Assembly: GCF_004005855.1 (NCBI RefSeq) | Contig: NZ_SACL01000001.1 | Location: 186,001 to 250,000, forward strand | Source of the DNA: Rhodovarius crocodyli | GTDB lineage: Bacteria > Pseudomonadota > Alphaproteobacteria > Acetobacterales > Acetobacteraceae | Length of the DNA stretch: 64,000 nt | Reading direction: 5' to 3' | Shown: in pieces, positions 30,833 to 40,252 of the stretch | Layout: each line of letters starts with the position of its first letter | How positions within the stretch are numbered: position 1 is the first letter of the stretch | Translations under genes and position numbers: made by a program | The notes under the pieces: model-generated | Seen by the model: the letters and a program-made list of their open reading frames with translations, nothing else | What the model was told of the DNA's origin: nothing | The model's database searches: none

Positions 30833-31597
30833 TCAGCGGGCCTCGGGCGCGGCGGGGGCGGTCGCGGGGGCAGCCGGGCGGCGGGCGCCGGCCGCCTGCT
30901 CGGTCTGGCGGGCCAGGATGGCGCCGAACTCGGTCGCGAAGCCTTCCATGCGGGCCGCGAACTTGGCCAGCTGAGAGGAGATCATGTTGTACATCAGCAC
31001 CGCCGGGATGGCGGCCACCAGGCCGATGGCGGTGGCGAACAGCGCCTCCGCGATGCCCGGCGCCACCACGGCGAGCGAGGTGTTCTGCATGCCCGCGATG
31101 GCCGCGAAGCTGTTCATGATGCCCCACACCGTGCCGAACAGGCCGACGAAGGGGGCGGCCGAGCCGGTGTTGGCCAGCACGGTCATGCGCTTTTCCAACC
31201 GCTCCATCTCGCGCTGGATCGTCACGGCCATGGCGCGGTCCACCCGCTCCTCCACACCGCCCACGAACTGGCCGGCATTGGGGTTTTCCATGCTGCGGCG
31301 CCATTCGCGCATGCCGGAAACGAAGACGGCGGCCATCGGGTGGCCCGGCACCTCGCCCTGGCGGCGATACAGCTCATCCAGGCTGCCGCCGGACCAGAAG
31401 GCGTCCTCCAGCGCATCCGCCTCGCGCCGGGCGCGGCGCAGGGAGGTGAACTTCTCGAACACGATGGCCCAGACGAAGACGCTGGCGAAAAGAAGGCCCA
31501 GCATCACCAGCTTCACCACCCAGTCGGCCTGCAGGAACAGGCCCAACATGGAAAGATCATGCGAGGCGGCGAGGGGGGCTGCGGTCACACCATTCAT
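30833..31597 (-). CDS. tolQ: Tol-Pal system protein TolQ (MotA/TolQ/ExbB proton channel)
   Basis: TolQ forms the pentameric stator around TolR. The 254-residue protein has three membrane segments: [21 protein letters not shown], then the pair around [22 protein letters not shown] and [26 protein letters not shown], which are the family signature. ATG 31597 overlaps the ybgC stop (ATGA); a longer frame upstream is arginine-rich ybgC shadow. The C-terminal 20 residues are Ala/Pro-rich. Confidence 0.96.
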   Translation of the reverse strand: MNGVTAAPLAASHDLSMLGLFLQADWVVKLVMLGLLFASVFVWAIVFEKFTSLRRARREADALEDAFWSGGSLDELYRRQGEVPGHPMAAVFVSGMREWRRSMENPNAGQFVGGVEERVDRAMAVTIQREMERLEKRMTVLANTGSAAPFVGLFGTVWGIMNSFAAIAGMQNTSLAVVAPGIAEALFATAIGLVAAIPAVLMYNMISSQLAKFAARMEGFATEFGAILARQTEQAAGARRPAAPATAPAAPEAR

Positions 31598-32019
31598 GCG
31601 GCATTCTCCGGGGAAGCGATCCGCGCGCGCAGCGCGGAACGCCAGGGTTCGGGCACGGGACGCGGGCGCAGCCCTGCGGCCCCCACGCACACCAGCCGCA
31701 CCTTCAATGCGGCCAGGATCTCATCGTTCAGCAGCACGTCCTGATCCAGGTCCAGTGCGGCGCCGACATGGCGCACGCGTGTCCGGACCGTGACCAGATC
31801 ATCCAGCCGGGCGGGCTTCGCATACTCCACCTCGATGCGCTTCACCACCAGCATGGCGCCCGCCTGGGATGCCATCTCGGCATGGGGGAGCCCGATGGAG
31901 CGCAGGGCCTCCGTCCGGGCGCGTTCGGCCCAGCGCAAGTAGGTGGCGTGATAGACGATGCCGCCCGCGTCGGTGTCTTCGTAATAGGTGCGGACGGGGT
32001 GCAGGAAATCGTCAGACAT
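31594..32019 (-). CDS. ybgC: Acyl-CoA thioesterase YbgC
   Basis: YbgC is a hotdog-fold thioesterase that accompanies the Tol-Pal genes. The 141-residue protein carries the active-site region [23 protein letters not shown], with the Asp and Tyr/His of the 4-hydroxybenzoyl-CoA thioesterase class, and FVTV-type strand motifs later. It overlaps ruvB by 8 bp at its start and tolQ by 4 bp at its end, physically joining the DNA-repair and envelope genes in one transcript. Confidence 0.95.
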   Translation of the reverse strand: MSDDFLHPVRTYYEDTDAGGIVYHATYLRWAERARTEALRSIGLPHAEMASQAGAMLVVKRIEVEYAKPARLDDLVTVRTRVRHVGAALDLDQDVLLNDEILAALKVRLVCVGAAGLRPRPVPEPWRSALRARIASPENAA

Positions 32020-33034
32020 CCAGCAGGTCCCCCTGCCCCGATCCCGCCGGGGGCGTCAGGCCCAGGTGGCGCCAGCCGGCATCCCCCAGCATCCGGCCGC
32101 GCTGGGTGCGCAGCACGAAGCCTTCCTGGATCAGGAAGGGCTCGATCACGTCTTCCAGCGTATCGCGTGATTCGGCCAGCGCGGCGGCCAGCGTCTCGAC
32201 GCCCACCGGACCGCCATTGTGGTGCTGGGCGATGCGCAGCAGGTACCGGCGGTCCATCGCATCCAGCCCGCGCGCGTCGACTTCCAGCCGCGCCAGCGCG
32301 GCATCGACCATGCGGCGGTCGGCGGTGCGGCCCTCCACCAGCGCGAAATCGCGGATGCGGCGCAGCAGCCGGCCCGCGATGCGCGGCGTGCCCCGCGAAC
32401 GCTTCGCGATTTCCTCCGCGCCCTCATCCGCCAGGTCGAAACCCAGCTTGGAGGCGCCGCGGCGCACGATGCCCAGCAGCTCATCCGGCGTGTACAGCAC
32501 CAGCCGCAGCGGGATGCCGAAGCGGTCGCGCAGCGGCTGGGCCAGCAGGCCGGAGCGGGTGGTGGCGCCGACCAGGGTGAAGGGCGGCAGGTCGATGCGC
32601 ACGGTGCGCGCGGCCGGCCCCTCGCCGATGATGAGGTCGAGCTGGAAATCCTCCATCGCGGGATAGAGGGTTTCCTCGATGGCCGGTTGCAGGCGGTGGA
32701 TCTCGTCCACGAACAGCACGTCGCGCGGCTGAAGGTTGGTCAGGATCGCCGCGAGGTCCCCCGCGCGCTGCAGCACCGGGCCGGAGGTGGCGCGGAAACC
32801 CACGCCGAGTTCGCGCGAGACGATCTGCGCCAGCGTCGTCTTGCCCAGGCCCGGGGGGCCGTGCAGCAGCACGTGGTCCAGCGCCTCGCCGCGCACCTTG
32901 GCGGCCTGGATGAAGATGGACAGATTCTCGCGGACGATCTTCTGGCCGGTGAATTCGGCCAGCGTCTGCGGGCGCAGGGCGCCTTCGGTGGAATCCTCGT
33001 CGCGGCGCTCGGGGTCGCTCAGGCGTTCGCTCAC
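32012..33034 (-). CDS. ruvB: Holliday junction branch-migration ATPase RuvB
   Basis: RuvB is the hexameric motor that drives branch migration with RuvA. The 340-residue AAA+ protein has Walker [10 protein letters not shown] (about residue 60), Walker [11 protein letters not shown], sensor [12 protein letters not shown] and arginine-finger region [10 protein letters not shown]. The C-terminal winged helix has GYTLEDV-type equivalents in [25 protein letters not shown]. The length is standard. It overlaps ruvA by 4 bp. Confidence 0.98.
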   Translation of the reverse strand: MSERLSDPERRDEDSTEGALRPQTLAEFTGQKIVRENLSIFIQAAKVRGEALDHVLLHGPPGLGKTTLAQIVSRELGVGFRATSGPVLQRAGDLAAILTNLQPRDVLFVDEIHRLQPAIEETLYPAMEDFQLDLIIGEGPAARTVRIDLPPFTLVGATTRSGLLAQPLRDRFGIPLRLVLYTPDELLGIVRRGASKLGFDLADEGAEEIAKRSRGTPRIAGRLLRRIRDFALVEGRTADRRMVDAALARLEVDARGLDAMDRRYLLRIAQHHNGGPVGVETLAAALAESRDTLEDVIEPFLIQEGFVLRTQRGRMLGDAGWRHLGLTPPAGSGQGDLLDV

Positions 33035-33645
33035 CGCGCGAACTCCTTCAGCCCGTCACGGATCAGCGCGTCCAGGCTCGCGCCCTCGCCCAGCCGCTTC
33101 GAGACGCGGTTGATCGCGGCCTCGGCCTCCGGCCGCTTCATGCCCAGGTTCACCAGGGCGGAGACGGCGTCGCGCTCCGCGCCGCCGGCCGGCGCCAGCT
33201 CCACGGCGCCCACGCCGTCGGCCTCGGGCATCGCACGGCCCACGGCCCATTTCTGCATCGCGGGTTCGTCGATGATGCGGTTGGCCGTGGCGGCCCCCAG
33301 CCCCTTCACCTCGGCCAGCTTCTTGCGTTCCTTGGCGGCGATGACGCGCGCGAGGCCATTGGGGTCGAGGCCCGACAGCACCATCAGCGCCTTCTGCGGG
33401 CCCACCGTCTTCACCTCGATCAGCGCGCGGAACGCCTCGCGTTCCCCGGCATCCATGAAGCCGAACAGGGTGATGGCATCCTGGCTGACGCGGGTTTCCA
33501 CCAGCAGCTTCTGCGCGCCCTCGCGCGCCGTCAGCTTGTCCAGCGTCTTGCGGGAGCAATGGACCAGGTAGCCCACGCCGTTCACGTCCAGCACCGCCGC
33601 CCCGTCCTGGATGGCGTCCACCCGCCCGGTCAGCCCCGCGATCAT
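33031..33645 (-). CDS. ruvA: Holliday junction DNA-binding protein RuvA
   Basis: RuvA binds the four-way junction as a tetramer and loads RuvB. The 204-residue protein starts [26 protein letters not shown] (OB-fold domain I). Helix-hairpin-helix domain II follows with [16 protein letters not shown] and [13 protein letters not shown]. It ends with domain III, which contacts RuvB ([16 protein letters not shown]). Start and stop overlap ruvC and ruvB by four bases each. Confidence 0.97.
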   Translation of the reverse strand: MIAGLTGRVDAIQDGAAVLDVNGVGYLVHCSRKTLDKLTAREGAQKLLVETRVSQDAITLFGFMDAGEREAFRALIEVKTVGPQKALMVLSGLDPNGLARVIAAKERKKLAEVKGLGAATANRIIDEPAMQKWAVGRAMPEADGVGAVELAPAGGAERDAVSALVNLGMKRPEAEAAINRVSKRLGEGASLDALIRDGLKEFAR

Positions 33646-34148
33646 GCCTGCGCCATCGCTTTGGCCAGCACGGCGCGGCTTTCGCGGTGATGGGCGTGGC
33701 AGATCGCGATCGCCAGCGCATCGGCCGCATCGGCACGCGCCAGCCGCGCGCCGGGCAGCAGGCGCTTCACCATGTCCTGCACCTGGATCTTGTCGGCATG
33801 GCCGGTGCCGACCACGGCGCGCTTGACTTCCATCGCCTGGTATTCGGCCACCACCAGCCCCGCCATGGCGGGTGCCAGCAGCACCACGCCCCGCGCCTGG
33901 CCCAGCTTCAGCGCGGCGGCCGGGTTCTTGTTCACATAGGTATGCTCGACCGCGGCCTCATCCGGCCGCAGCTCCATAATCAGCGCGTCCAGCCCGCGAT
34001 AGATGGCGGAAAGCCGCTCGGCCAGGGGCGTGTCGGCCTTGGTCGAGATCGCGCCATTGGCCACATGCACCAGCCGGCCGCGCGCGGCCTCGATCAGGCC
34101 CCACCCGGTGTGGGTCAATCCCGGGTCGAGACCCAGGATGCGGATCAT
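33642..34148 (-). CDS. ruvC: Holliday junction endodeoxyribonuclease RuvC
   Basis: RuvC cuts Holliday junctions symmetrically. The 168-residue RNase H-fold protein has its catalytic acids in [13 protein letters not shown] (Asp7 region), [22 protein letters not shown] and the C-terminal [12 protein letters not shown]. It is the first of ruvCAB, and its ATG overlaps the yebC stop by four bases. Confidence 0.97.
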   Translation of the reverse strand: MIRILGLDPGLTHTGWGLIEAARGRLVHVANGAISTKADTPLAERLSAIYRGLDALIMELRPDEAAVEHTYVNKNPAAALKLGQARGVVLLAPAMAGLVVAEYQAMEVKRAVVGTGHADKIQVQDMVKRLLPGARLARADAADALAIAICHAHHRESRAVLAKAMAQA

Positions 34149-34888
34149 GCCGACAGCTTTTCCATGACCGCTTCGTCGATGTCGAAATTGGCGGTCACGT
34201 TCTGCACGTCGTCATGGTCGTCCAGCAGGTCGAGCAGCTTCAGCAGCGTGGTCGCCGCCTCCTCGTCCACCTGCACGGTCATGTTGGGGCGCCATTCCAG
34301 CTTGGCGCTCTCGGCCTCGCCGAACTTCTGCTCCAGCTCGGCCTGCACCGTGCCCAGCGCGTCGGAGGCGGTGATGATCTCGTGCCCGGCCTCGGTGCTG
34401 GCCACGTCATCGGCGCCGGCCTCGATGGCGGCTTCCAGCATGGTGTCGGCATCGGCCACCGCCGCCGGATAGCGCACGGCGCCCACCCGGTCGAACTGGA
34501 AGGCCACCGTCTCACCGAAGGCGCCGCCGTATTTTGAGAACATGGAGCGCAGGTCGGAGGCGGTGCGGTTACGGTTATCGGTCAGCGCCTCGACGATGAT
34601 CGAGACATTGCCCGGGCCGCGACCCTCGTAGCGGACCTCCACGTAGTCCTCGCCGCCGCCGGCGCCCGAGGCCTTCTTGATGGCGCGATCGACCGCGTCC
34701 TTGGACATGTTGGCCAGCCGCGCCGCCACCAGCGCCGCGCGCAGGCGCGGGTTGTGGTTCGGGTCGGGCGAGCCGCCCTTCACCGCGACGCTGATCTCGC
34801 GCCCGATCTTCGCGAAGGCGCGGGACCGCTTGGCGTCCTGGCCGCCCTTGCGGTGCATGATGTTCTTGAACTGCGAATGGCCGGCCAT
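34145..34888 (-). CDS. yebC: YebC/PmpR (TACO1) family protein
   Basis: The 247-residue protein starts with the invariant [15 protein letters not shown] and contains [42 protein letters not shown] and [14 protein letters not shown], diagnostic of the YebC/TACO1 family. Members are reported as DNA-binding regulators and, more recently, as ribosome-associated factors helping translation of proline-rich stretches. It heads the minus-strand yebC-ruvCAB-ybgC-tolQRAB run; the polyproline TolA-like protein encoded in the same run makes the translation role an attractive but untested link. Confidence 0.95.
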   Translation of the reverse strand: MAGHSQFKNIMHRKGGQDAKRSRAFAKIGREISVAVKGGSPDPNHNPRLRAALVAARLANMSKDAVDRAIKKASGAGGGEDYVEVRYEGRGPGNVSIIVEALTDNRNRTASDLRSMFSKYGGAFGETVAFQFDRVGAVRYPAAVADADTMLEAAIEAGADDVASTEAGHEIITASDALGTVQAELEQKFGEAESAKLEWRPNMTVQVDEEAATTLLKLLDLLDDHDDVQNVTANFDIDEAVMEKLSA

Positions 34889-34978
34889 GCCCTGCCCCCA
34901 AAACCTTAGAAACGGACCTCAGAAATCGGATGAATTGCGGCTCATATAGCCATGTATCGCTCGATTTGCCACCGCCGG

Positions 34979-35012
34979 AACGGGGTGAAACCTCTGGCAA
35001 CGGCGTGAAACC
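34979..35012 (+). promoter_or_regulatory. Tandem 14-bp direct repeat upstream of PPOX flavoprotein gene
   Basis: AACGGGGTGAAACC (34979-34992) and AACGGCGTGAAACC (34999-35012) differ at one base and start exactly 20 bp apart, about two helical turns. They end 18 bp before the ATG at 35031, in the divergent spacer shared with yebC. Such spacing is typical of two regulator dimers on one face of the DNA. The bound protein is unknown. Confidence 0.5.
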
Positions 35013-35030
35013 GGCTGCAAAATAACCGGC

Positions 35031-35660
35031 ATGGACGTCCAGCCCACCACAGACCCCTTCGCCGTCACCACGCATGAGGCTTTGCAGGCCCTGTATGCCG
35101 CGCCGTCAGAGACGGTGATGAACAAGGTGACCGACCGGCTGGAGGCCAAGACGCGGGCCTTCATCGCGGCCTCCCCCTTCTGCCTGCTGGCCACGAGCGG
35201 CCCGCGCGGCCCGCATGTGACCCCGCGCGGCGATGCTCCGGGCTTCGTGCTGGCGCCGGATGAAAAGACGCTGGTGCTGCCTGACCGGCGCGGCAACAAC
35301 CGGCTGGACGGCTATCGGGACATCATCGACAACCCGGCCGTCGCCTTCCTGTTCCTGGTGCCCGGCGCCGGGGAGACGCTGCGGGTGCACGGCCAGGCGC
35401 GCATCTCGACCGACCCGGCATTTCGCGAACTGTGCATCGCCGAGGAAAAGCTGCCCACCACCGTGCTGATCACCACGGTGACGGAAGTCTATCTGCAATG
35501 CCCCAAGGCCTTCATCCGCTCCAGCCTGTGGGGTGAGCGCAAGCGGCCCGAGGGGCTGCCCAGCATGGGCCAGCTGCTGGCCGAGCACCTGCGCGGCGGG
35601 CTGGATGCCGCCGCCTATGACCGCGACGGGCCGGCCCGGCTGCGCGCCACGCTCTACTGA
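35031..35660 (+). CDS. Pyridoxamine 5'-phosphate oxidase-family (FMN-binding split-barrel) protein
   Basis: The 209-residue protein has the PNPOx-like flavin fold: FCLLATSGPRGPHVTPRGDAPGFV, LVLPDRRGNNRLDGYRDIIDNPAVAFLFLVPG, and LRVHGQARISTD, resembling the PPOX class of FMN or F420-type reductases (MSMEG_1061-like). It is not a clear PdxH, since the PLP-binding C-terminal motif is missing. The end ECPKAFIRSSLW-type motif (QCPKAFIRSSLWG) is typical of this subgroup. Tandem 14-bp repeats precede it. The stop overlaps the lipoprotein ATG by one base. Confidence 0.85.
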   Translation: MDVQPTTDPFAVTTHEALQALYAAPSETVMNKVTDRLEAKTRAFIAASPFCLLATSGPRGPHVTPRGDAPGFVLAPDEKTLVLPDRRGNNRLDGYRDIIDNPAVAFLFLVPGAGETLRVHGQARISTDPAFRELCIAEEKLPTTVLITTVTEVYLQCPKAFIRSSLWGERKRPEGLPSMGQLLAEHLRGGLDAAAYDRDGPARLRATLY

Positions 35661-36412
35661 TGCGCGCCGCCGCACTGCTGGCGCTGCTGGCCCTGGCGGG
35701 CTGCGCCACGCCGCCCGACCGCTACGACGCCTTCGCCGATACCATGCGCGGCTATGCCGGCCGGCTGGCCGCCGAGGCAGAGGTGGTGCCGCCGCCCGCC
35801 TGGACCCCGCCGCCCGAGCCGCCCCGCCGCGGCCGCCGGGCCGAGGCGCCGCCCCCCATGCCCGCGCCCCCCATGCCCGCGCCCGACTGCTCGCGCCCGG
35901 CGAGCGCGGCCGAGCGCCAGGGCTGCACCGCCGCCGAGCGCACCGCCCTGCTGGCGCTGACCCAGGCCCATGCCCGCGCGCTGTCCGACTATTTCGCCAC
36001 GCTGCGCAGCCTGGCCACCCGGATCACCGGCCCTGCCGAGCAGGACGCGATCCGCTTCACCCGCCAGGAAGTGTTCGGCGCCGGCGAAAGGCTGATGGAG
36101 AACCTGCGCATCACCGAACAGGAGCTGCCGCCTATCCGCGCCGTGCAGGCCCGGGTGGGGCTGCGCCCGGCCTTCGGGGCGGAAATGTCCGAGCATGGCT
36201 GGCGCATCCGCCGCCAGATGGAATTGCAGGCCGAGGCGCTGTCCCGGCTGGAGGCCCTGCGCGGCCCGGACGCGGCCGCGGGCCTGCCACGCCTGCGCTG
36301 GGGCTTCGCCTATCTGCGTTCGGCCTTCGAGGCGCTGGTCATGAGCGACCGTGATGCCCTGCCCGAGATCGAGCAGGCACGCCAGGCGCTGGCTATACGA
36401 CCGCCCGCCTGA
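35660..36412 (+). CDS. Predicted lipoprotein of unknown function
   Basis: The 250-residue protein has a lipoprotein signal, MRAAALLALLALAGC, with the lipobox cysteine at residue 15. A Pro/Arg-rich linker (residues about 45-75) follows, then a mostly helical domain containing a small Cys pair (DCSRPASAAERQGC). I recognise no family. The mature protein would be anchored to the inner or outer membrane. It is coupled to the PPOX gene by a TGATG junction. Its last 20 bp overlap the 3' end of the convergent GlxA-type regulator gene. Confidence 0.75.
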   Translation: MRAAALLALLALAGCATPPDRYDAFADTMRGYAGRLAAEAEVVPPPAWTPPPEPPRRGRRAEAPPPMPAPPMPAPDCSRPASAAERQGCTAAERTALLALTQAHARALSDYFATLRSLATRITGPAEQDAIRFTRQEVFGAGERLMENLRITEQELPPIRAVQARVGLRPAFGAEMSEHGWRIRRQMELQAEALSRLEALRGPDAAAGLPRLRWGFAYLRSAFEALVMSDRDALPEIEQARQALAIRPPA

Positions 36413-37322
36413 TCGCGGCCGGCGGCTGGCCGAAGGTGCGGATGAAGGCGCGGCGCATCCGCTCCCGGTCCGCGAAGCCGGTTTCGCGCGCCACCTCGTC
36501 CATGGTGCGCCGGCCTTCGTCCATCATCATGCGCGCCGCCTCCAGCCGCAGATGCTCCACCGCCTTGGCGGGGGATTGCCCGGTCTCCTCGCGGAACAGG
36601 CGGCTGAACTGGCGCGGGCTCAGGCTCGCGCTGTCCGCCAGCTCCTCCACCGAGAGCGCGTCGCGCAGGTTTTCCTTCGCATGGATCAGCGCGCGGCGGA
36701 TGCGGTCGGATTTGGGCTCCAGCTCCAGCAGGGTGGAGAATTGGGACTGCCCGCCCGGCCGGCGCAGATAGACCACCATGCTGCGCGCGGCCTGCTTGGC
36801 GATCTGCTGGCCGAAATCATCCTCGACCAGCGCGAGCGCCAGGTCGATGCCCGCACTCATCCCCGCCGAGGTCCAGACCGGCCCGTCCTGCACGAAGATG
36901 CGGTCAGACTGCACCTGCACCTTGGGGTATTGGGCCTGCAGGGCGCGGGCATGGGCCCAATGGGTGCTGGCGCGGCGGCCGTCCAGCAGCCCGGCCTCCG
37001 CCAGCATATAGGCGCCGGTGCAGATGCCGGCGATGCGGCGGGAATGGCAGGAGGCGTCCTGGAGGTAGCGGATGACGCCCGGCGTGCCGGTGCGGGTCTC
37101 GAAGGAACCGCCGGTGATGGTGGTGTCCGCGAAATCCTCGCCCCAGGGCCGGGTGTCGATGGTGAAGCCCAGCGTGTTGCGCACCGGCCCGCCATGCTCC
37201 GAGACGACCCGCACCTCATAGGCCTTCCGGCCGAGGGCGGCATTGGCCATCTCGAAGGCCGTCAGGGCGGCCATGCTCATCACCTGGAACCCGTCGCAGA
37301 CGACATAGGCGATGCTGGGCAT
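36393..37322 (-). CDS. GlxA-family transcriptional regulator (DJ-1/PfpI domain plus AraC HTH)
   Basis: The 309-residue protein joins an N-terminal DJ-1/PfpI-like ligand domain (IAYVVCDGFQVMSMAALTAFEMAN; nucleophile-elbow region GICTGAYMLAEAGLLDGRRASTHW with the cysteine) to a C-terminal AraC double helix-turn-helix (LSVEELADSASLSPRQFSRLFREETG; MDEVARETGFADRERMRRAFIRTFG). ATG 37322 follows GGAGA closely and is preferred over ATG 37358. It lies 60 bp after the SDR gene on the same strand and may regulate that gene. Confidence 0.92.
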   Translation of the reverse strand: MPSIAYVVCDGFQVMSMAALTAFEMANAALGRKAYEVRVVSEHGGPVRNTLGFTIDTRPWGEDFADTTITGGSFETRTGTPGVIRYLQDASCHSRRIAGICTGAYMLAEAGLLDGRRASTHWAHARALQAQYPKVQVQSDRIFVQDGPVWTSAGMSAGIDLALALVEDDFGQQIAKQAARSMVVYLRRPGGQSQFSTLLELEPKSDRIRRALIHAKENLRDALSVEELADSASLSPRQFSRLFREETGQSPAKAVEHLRLEAARMMMDEGRRTMDEVARETGFADRERMRRAFIRTFGQPPAAIRRAVV

Positions 37323-37381
37323 GACCGTCTCCATGGCCTGAAATGGCGCATCCATCATTTCAGGCCACGATCCTCACCGCG

Positions 37382-38173
37382 TCAAGCCGCGTAGCGCGGC
37401 GCGATGCGGGAGGTGGAGAGGTTGGGGATCAGCGCCTGGCGGGCGCCCTCGTAATTCTCCCACAGCGCCGCGTCCTGCAGGGCGGGCAGCACGGCGAACT
37501 CCTCGCGGTCGAAGGCGATGAGGGCGGCCGCCACCAGGTCGTTCACCGTCATCACCATCTCACGCGGGACGTTGCCCACATCGATGCCCGCAGAGCCCCA
37601 GAACTCGGTCGCCGTGGCGCCCGGCATCAGCACCTGCACCGACAGGCCGCTACCCGCGAATTCGTGTCGCAGGGACTGGCTGAAGGCCAACACGAAGGCC
37701 TTGGTGGCGCCGTAGACGCCATGGACCATCTCGGGCGCCATCGCCAGGACGGAGGCGATGTTCACCACCCTGCCCTTGCCCCGGGCGCGCATGCCCGGCA
37801 CCAGCGCGCGGGTCAGGCGCATCAGCGCGGTGACGTTCAGCGCCACGATCGCGTCCAGCCGCGCGGGGTCGGTCTGCTCCAGCGTGCCGGCCGCGCCCAT
37901 GCCGGCATTGTTCACCAGCACGGTGATGGACGGATCGGCCGCCAGCTCCGTTTCCAGCGCGTGCAGCTGGGCGGCGTCGCCCAGATCGGCCGCGATGCTG
38001 CGCACCGCCACGCCGTGGCGGTCACGGATGCGCTGCGCGGTGGCCTCCAGGCGCTGCGCGTTGCGCGCCACGAGGATCACGTCATGCCCGCGCGCGGCGA
38101 GGCCCTCGGCATAGAGGGCGCCGATGCCCGTCGAGGCGCCGGTGACGACGGCTGTACCAATGTTGCTGGCCAT
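37382..38173 (-). CDS. Short-chain dehydrogenase/reductase
   Basis: The 263-residue classical SDR has the NAD(P) motif VTGASTGIGALYAEGLA near the N-terminus, NNAGMGAAG, the catalytic Ser in NIASVLAMAPEMVHG, and YGATKAF, the YxxxK active site. The Arg after the first beta strand (LVARNAQRL) suggests NADP. The substrate is unknown. ATG 38173 has AGGA nine bases upstream; in-frame codons before it are not preceded by a ribosome-binding site. A regulator of the GlxA type follows. Confidence 0.93.
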   Translation of the reverse strand: MASNIGTAVVTGASTGIGALYAEGLAARGHDVILVARNAQRLEATAQRIRDRHGVAVRSIAADLGDAAQLHALETELAADPSITVLVNNAGMGAAGTLEQTDPARLDAIVALNVTALMRLTRALVPGMRARGKGRVVNIASVLAMAPEMVHGVYGATKAFVLAFSQSLRHEFAGSGLSVQVLMPGATATEFWGSAGIDVGNVPREMVMTVNDLVAAALIAFDREEFAVLPALQDAALWENYEGARQALIPNLSTSRIAPRYAA

Positions 38174-38248
38174 GGGCCTGCTTCCTGTCTCAATCGGCCG
38201 CGGCGACATGCCGCGGCGGTTGGGCGGAAACTAGGCACGGCCCGCTAT

Positions 38249-38281
38249 GTCTTGAATGTCAGGGATGCCTCGATTCAGGAC
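38249..38281. promoter_or_regulatory. 9-bp inverted repeat upstream of SDR gene (operator or terminator)
   Basis: GTCTTGAAT (38249-38257) and ATTCAGGAC (38273-38281) are inverted repeats with one mismatch and a 15-bp spacer. They lie 76 bp upstream of the SDR start and 4 bp past the MetX-like stop. A second perfect 7-bp stem, CCGCGGC-GACAT-GCCGCGG (38198-38216), sits between it and the SDR gene and would fall in the leader. The first may be an operator; a terminator is less likely because no T run follows. Confidence 0.4.
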
Positions 38282-38284
38282 ATT

Positions 38285-39280
38285 CTACGCCGCCAGCCAT
38301 TCGGCCACCGCCTGGCGGATGAAGGCGGTATCGGCCGGATTGCCCAGCGGATTGCCAGCCCGGTGCCCCCAGATGCTCGGAATGGGCGACAGCTTCGCCT
38401 GGCGCAGATGCGGCAGCTCGGCCTCATTGTCGGCCACGCGGAAATACAGGTCCGTGGCGCCGGGCATCAGCAGCACCCTGGCCCGGATGGCGCCAAGGGC
38501 CTCCGCGAGATCCCCGCCGCGCGCGATGTCTCCGGCGTCCCAGCATTTCAGCTGGGCATAGAGGTTGGCGGCGCTGCGGATGGCCCAGCGCCTTTCCCAC
38601 TGGTTGACCAGGAAGCTCTCCAGATCCGGCTCCTGCGCCAGATGCAGCCCGGCGCGGTAGAAATCCTGGCTCAGCGCCCAGCCGGCATAGACCCGGGCGA
38701 AGGCCCGCACCGTGGCCTCGGGCTCCGCCGAGAAGCGCCCGTTGCCGAGATATTCCGGCGCTGCCTCCAGCAGGGCCATCAGGCTGCGCAGGAACACCTG
38801 GTTGTGCACGGCCGTGCGGGCGGAACCGCAATTGACCACGATGCGCTCCACCGCCTCGGGAAACTCCGCCGCCCAGTGATAGGCCTGCTGCGCGCCCATG
38901 GACCAGCCATAGACACAGGCCACGCGCCGAACACCGAACTGTTCGGCCAACAGGCGCTGCTGCGCGCGCACATTGTCGAAGGCGGTGACGAGAGCGGGGT
39001 AGTCGGGCGTGTTGCTCGGGCTGCTGGACAGCCCGTTGCCGAACATGTCCGGCTGCACGATGAACCAGCGCGTGGGGTCCAGGATGCCCTCGGGCCCGAT
39101 CAGCCACTCCAGCTCCGGGTGCTGCGCCGAATAGCTGGTCGGGTAGACGATCACATTGTCCCGCGCGGCCGACAGCGTGCCGTGCGCCTTCCAGCTGAGC
39201 CGGGCGCCGCGCAGCACCCCGCCCGCATGGAGGGGCATGTCGCCCAGTTCCAGAATGCCCTGCTGCTTCGGCCAGCCCAT
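38285..39280 (-). CDS. Alpha/beta hydrolase of the homoserine O-acetyltransferase (MetX-like) family
   Basis: The 331-residue protein has the nucleophile elbow GWSMGAQQAYHW, an acid residue in LLMPGATDLYFRVADN and a histidine in SIWGHRAGNP, a full alpha/beta-hydrolase triad. NVIVYPTSYSAQHPELEWLIGP and FIVQPDMFGNGLSSSPSN resemble MetX-type acyltransferases, but the protein is shorter and lacks the usual MetX lid sequences, so it is probably a hydrolase or acyltransferase of unknown substrate. It is transcribed towards the SDR gene and is divergent from the aldolase gene. Confidence 0.85.
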   Translation of the reverse strand: MGWPKQQGILELGDMPLHAGGVLRGARLSWKAHGTLSAARDNVIVYPTSYSAQHPELEWLIGPEGILDPTRWFIVQPDMFGNGLSSSPSNTPDYPALVTAFDNVRAQQRLLAEQFGVRRVACVYGWSMGAQQAYHWAAEFPEAVERIVVNCGSARTAVHNQVFLRSLMALLEAAPEYLGNGRFSAEPEATVRAFARVYAGWALSQDFYRAGLHLAQEPDLESFLVNQWERRWAIRSAANLYAQLKCWDAGDIARGGDLAEALGAIRARVLLMPGATDLYFRVADNEAELPHLRQAKLSPIPSIWGHRAGNPLGNPADTAFIRQAVAEWLAA

Positions 39281-39453
39281 CGCGCGCTCCTGCTTCGACT
39301 GCGCGGAAGGCTCTCATGCGCCCAAGGGGTGGGCAAGCGGAGCGGAATTCGGCGGAAAACGCGCGCTTTCGTGCCTCGTCACCTGTCTGACATCGTGCCA
39401 AGCTGCGCGGCAGCATTGGGGCCCGAGCAGGGGCAAGGGCACAGGAGACCCGC

Positions 39454-40245
39454 ATGAATATCGCCGTGAAGACCAGCGCGAAGCCCGCGCATATCTCCGA
39501 GGAAGAGTGGCAGATCCGCTGCGACCTGGCCGCGCTGTACCGGCTGGTCGCGCATCACCGCATGACGGACCTGATCTACACCCACCTGTCCGCGCGCCTG
39601 CCCGGCGATGAGCATCACTTCCTGATCAACCGCTACGGCGTGCTGTTCCATGAGATGCGCGCCAGCGACCTGGTGAAGGTGGACCTGCACGGCAACGTGC
39701 TGGAGGACGGCGCGGGCGATGCCATGTCCTCGCCCAAGGTGAACGCGGCCGGCTTCACCATCCACTCCGCCATCCACATGGCGCGTGAGGACCTGATGTG
39801 CGTGGTACACACCCACACCTCCGCCGGCATCGCGGTCTCTGCCCAGAAGCACGGGCTGCTGCCCATCAGCCAGCATGCGCTGCGCTTCTACGGCCACCTG
39901 GCCTATCACGGCTATGAGGGCATCGCCCTGGACCTGGACGAGCGCGAGCGCCTGATCGCCGACCTCGGCCCCACCCACAAGGCGATGATCCTGCTGAACC
40001 ACGGCCTGCTGGTCGGCGGCCGCACCATCCCCGAGGCGTGGTCGCAGATCTACTACCTGGAGCGTGCCTGCCAGGCGCAGGTCGCGGCCCTGGCCGGCGG
40101 TGCCGAGCTGGTGCTGCCGCCCGAGGAAGTCCGCCTCAAGACCGCTGCCCAGTTCAACAGCCCGCGCACGCTCGACAGCTCCCAGTTCGCCTGGGACTCC
40201 TCGCTGGCGCTGATCGAGGGCCAGGGCAGCGACTGGCGGAGCTGA
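39454..40245 (+). CDS. Class II aldolase/adducin family protein
   Basis: The 263-residue protein has the zinc site histidines of the fuculose-phosphate aldolase group: VVHTHTSAGIAVSAQ (His-x-His) and ILLNHGLLVGG, with the N-terminal CDLAALYRLVAHHRMTDLIYTHLSARLPG segment. Members cleave phosphorylated or hydroxylated sugars and acids; the close adducin-like subgroup has no proven reaction. AGGAG at about 39444 precedes ATG 39454. A composite repeat element follows its stop by 7 bp. Confidence 0.92.
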   Translation: MNIAVKTSAKPAHISEEEWQIRCDLAALYRLVAHHRMTDLIYTHLSARLPGDEHHFLINRYGVLFHEMRASDLVKVDLHGNVLEDGAGDAMSSPKVNAAGFTIHSAIHMAREDLMCVVHTHTSAGIAVSAQKHGLLPISQHALRFYGHLAYHGYEGIALDLDERERLIADLGPTHKAMILLNHGLLVGGRTIPEAWSQIYYLERACQAQVAALAGGAELVLPPEEVRLKTAAQFNSPRTLDSSQFAWDSSLALIEGQGSDWRS

Positions 40246-40252
40246 GGAAGGC

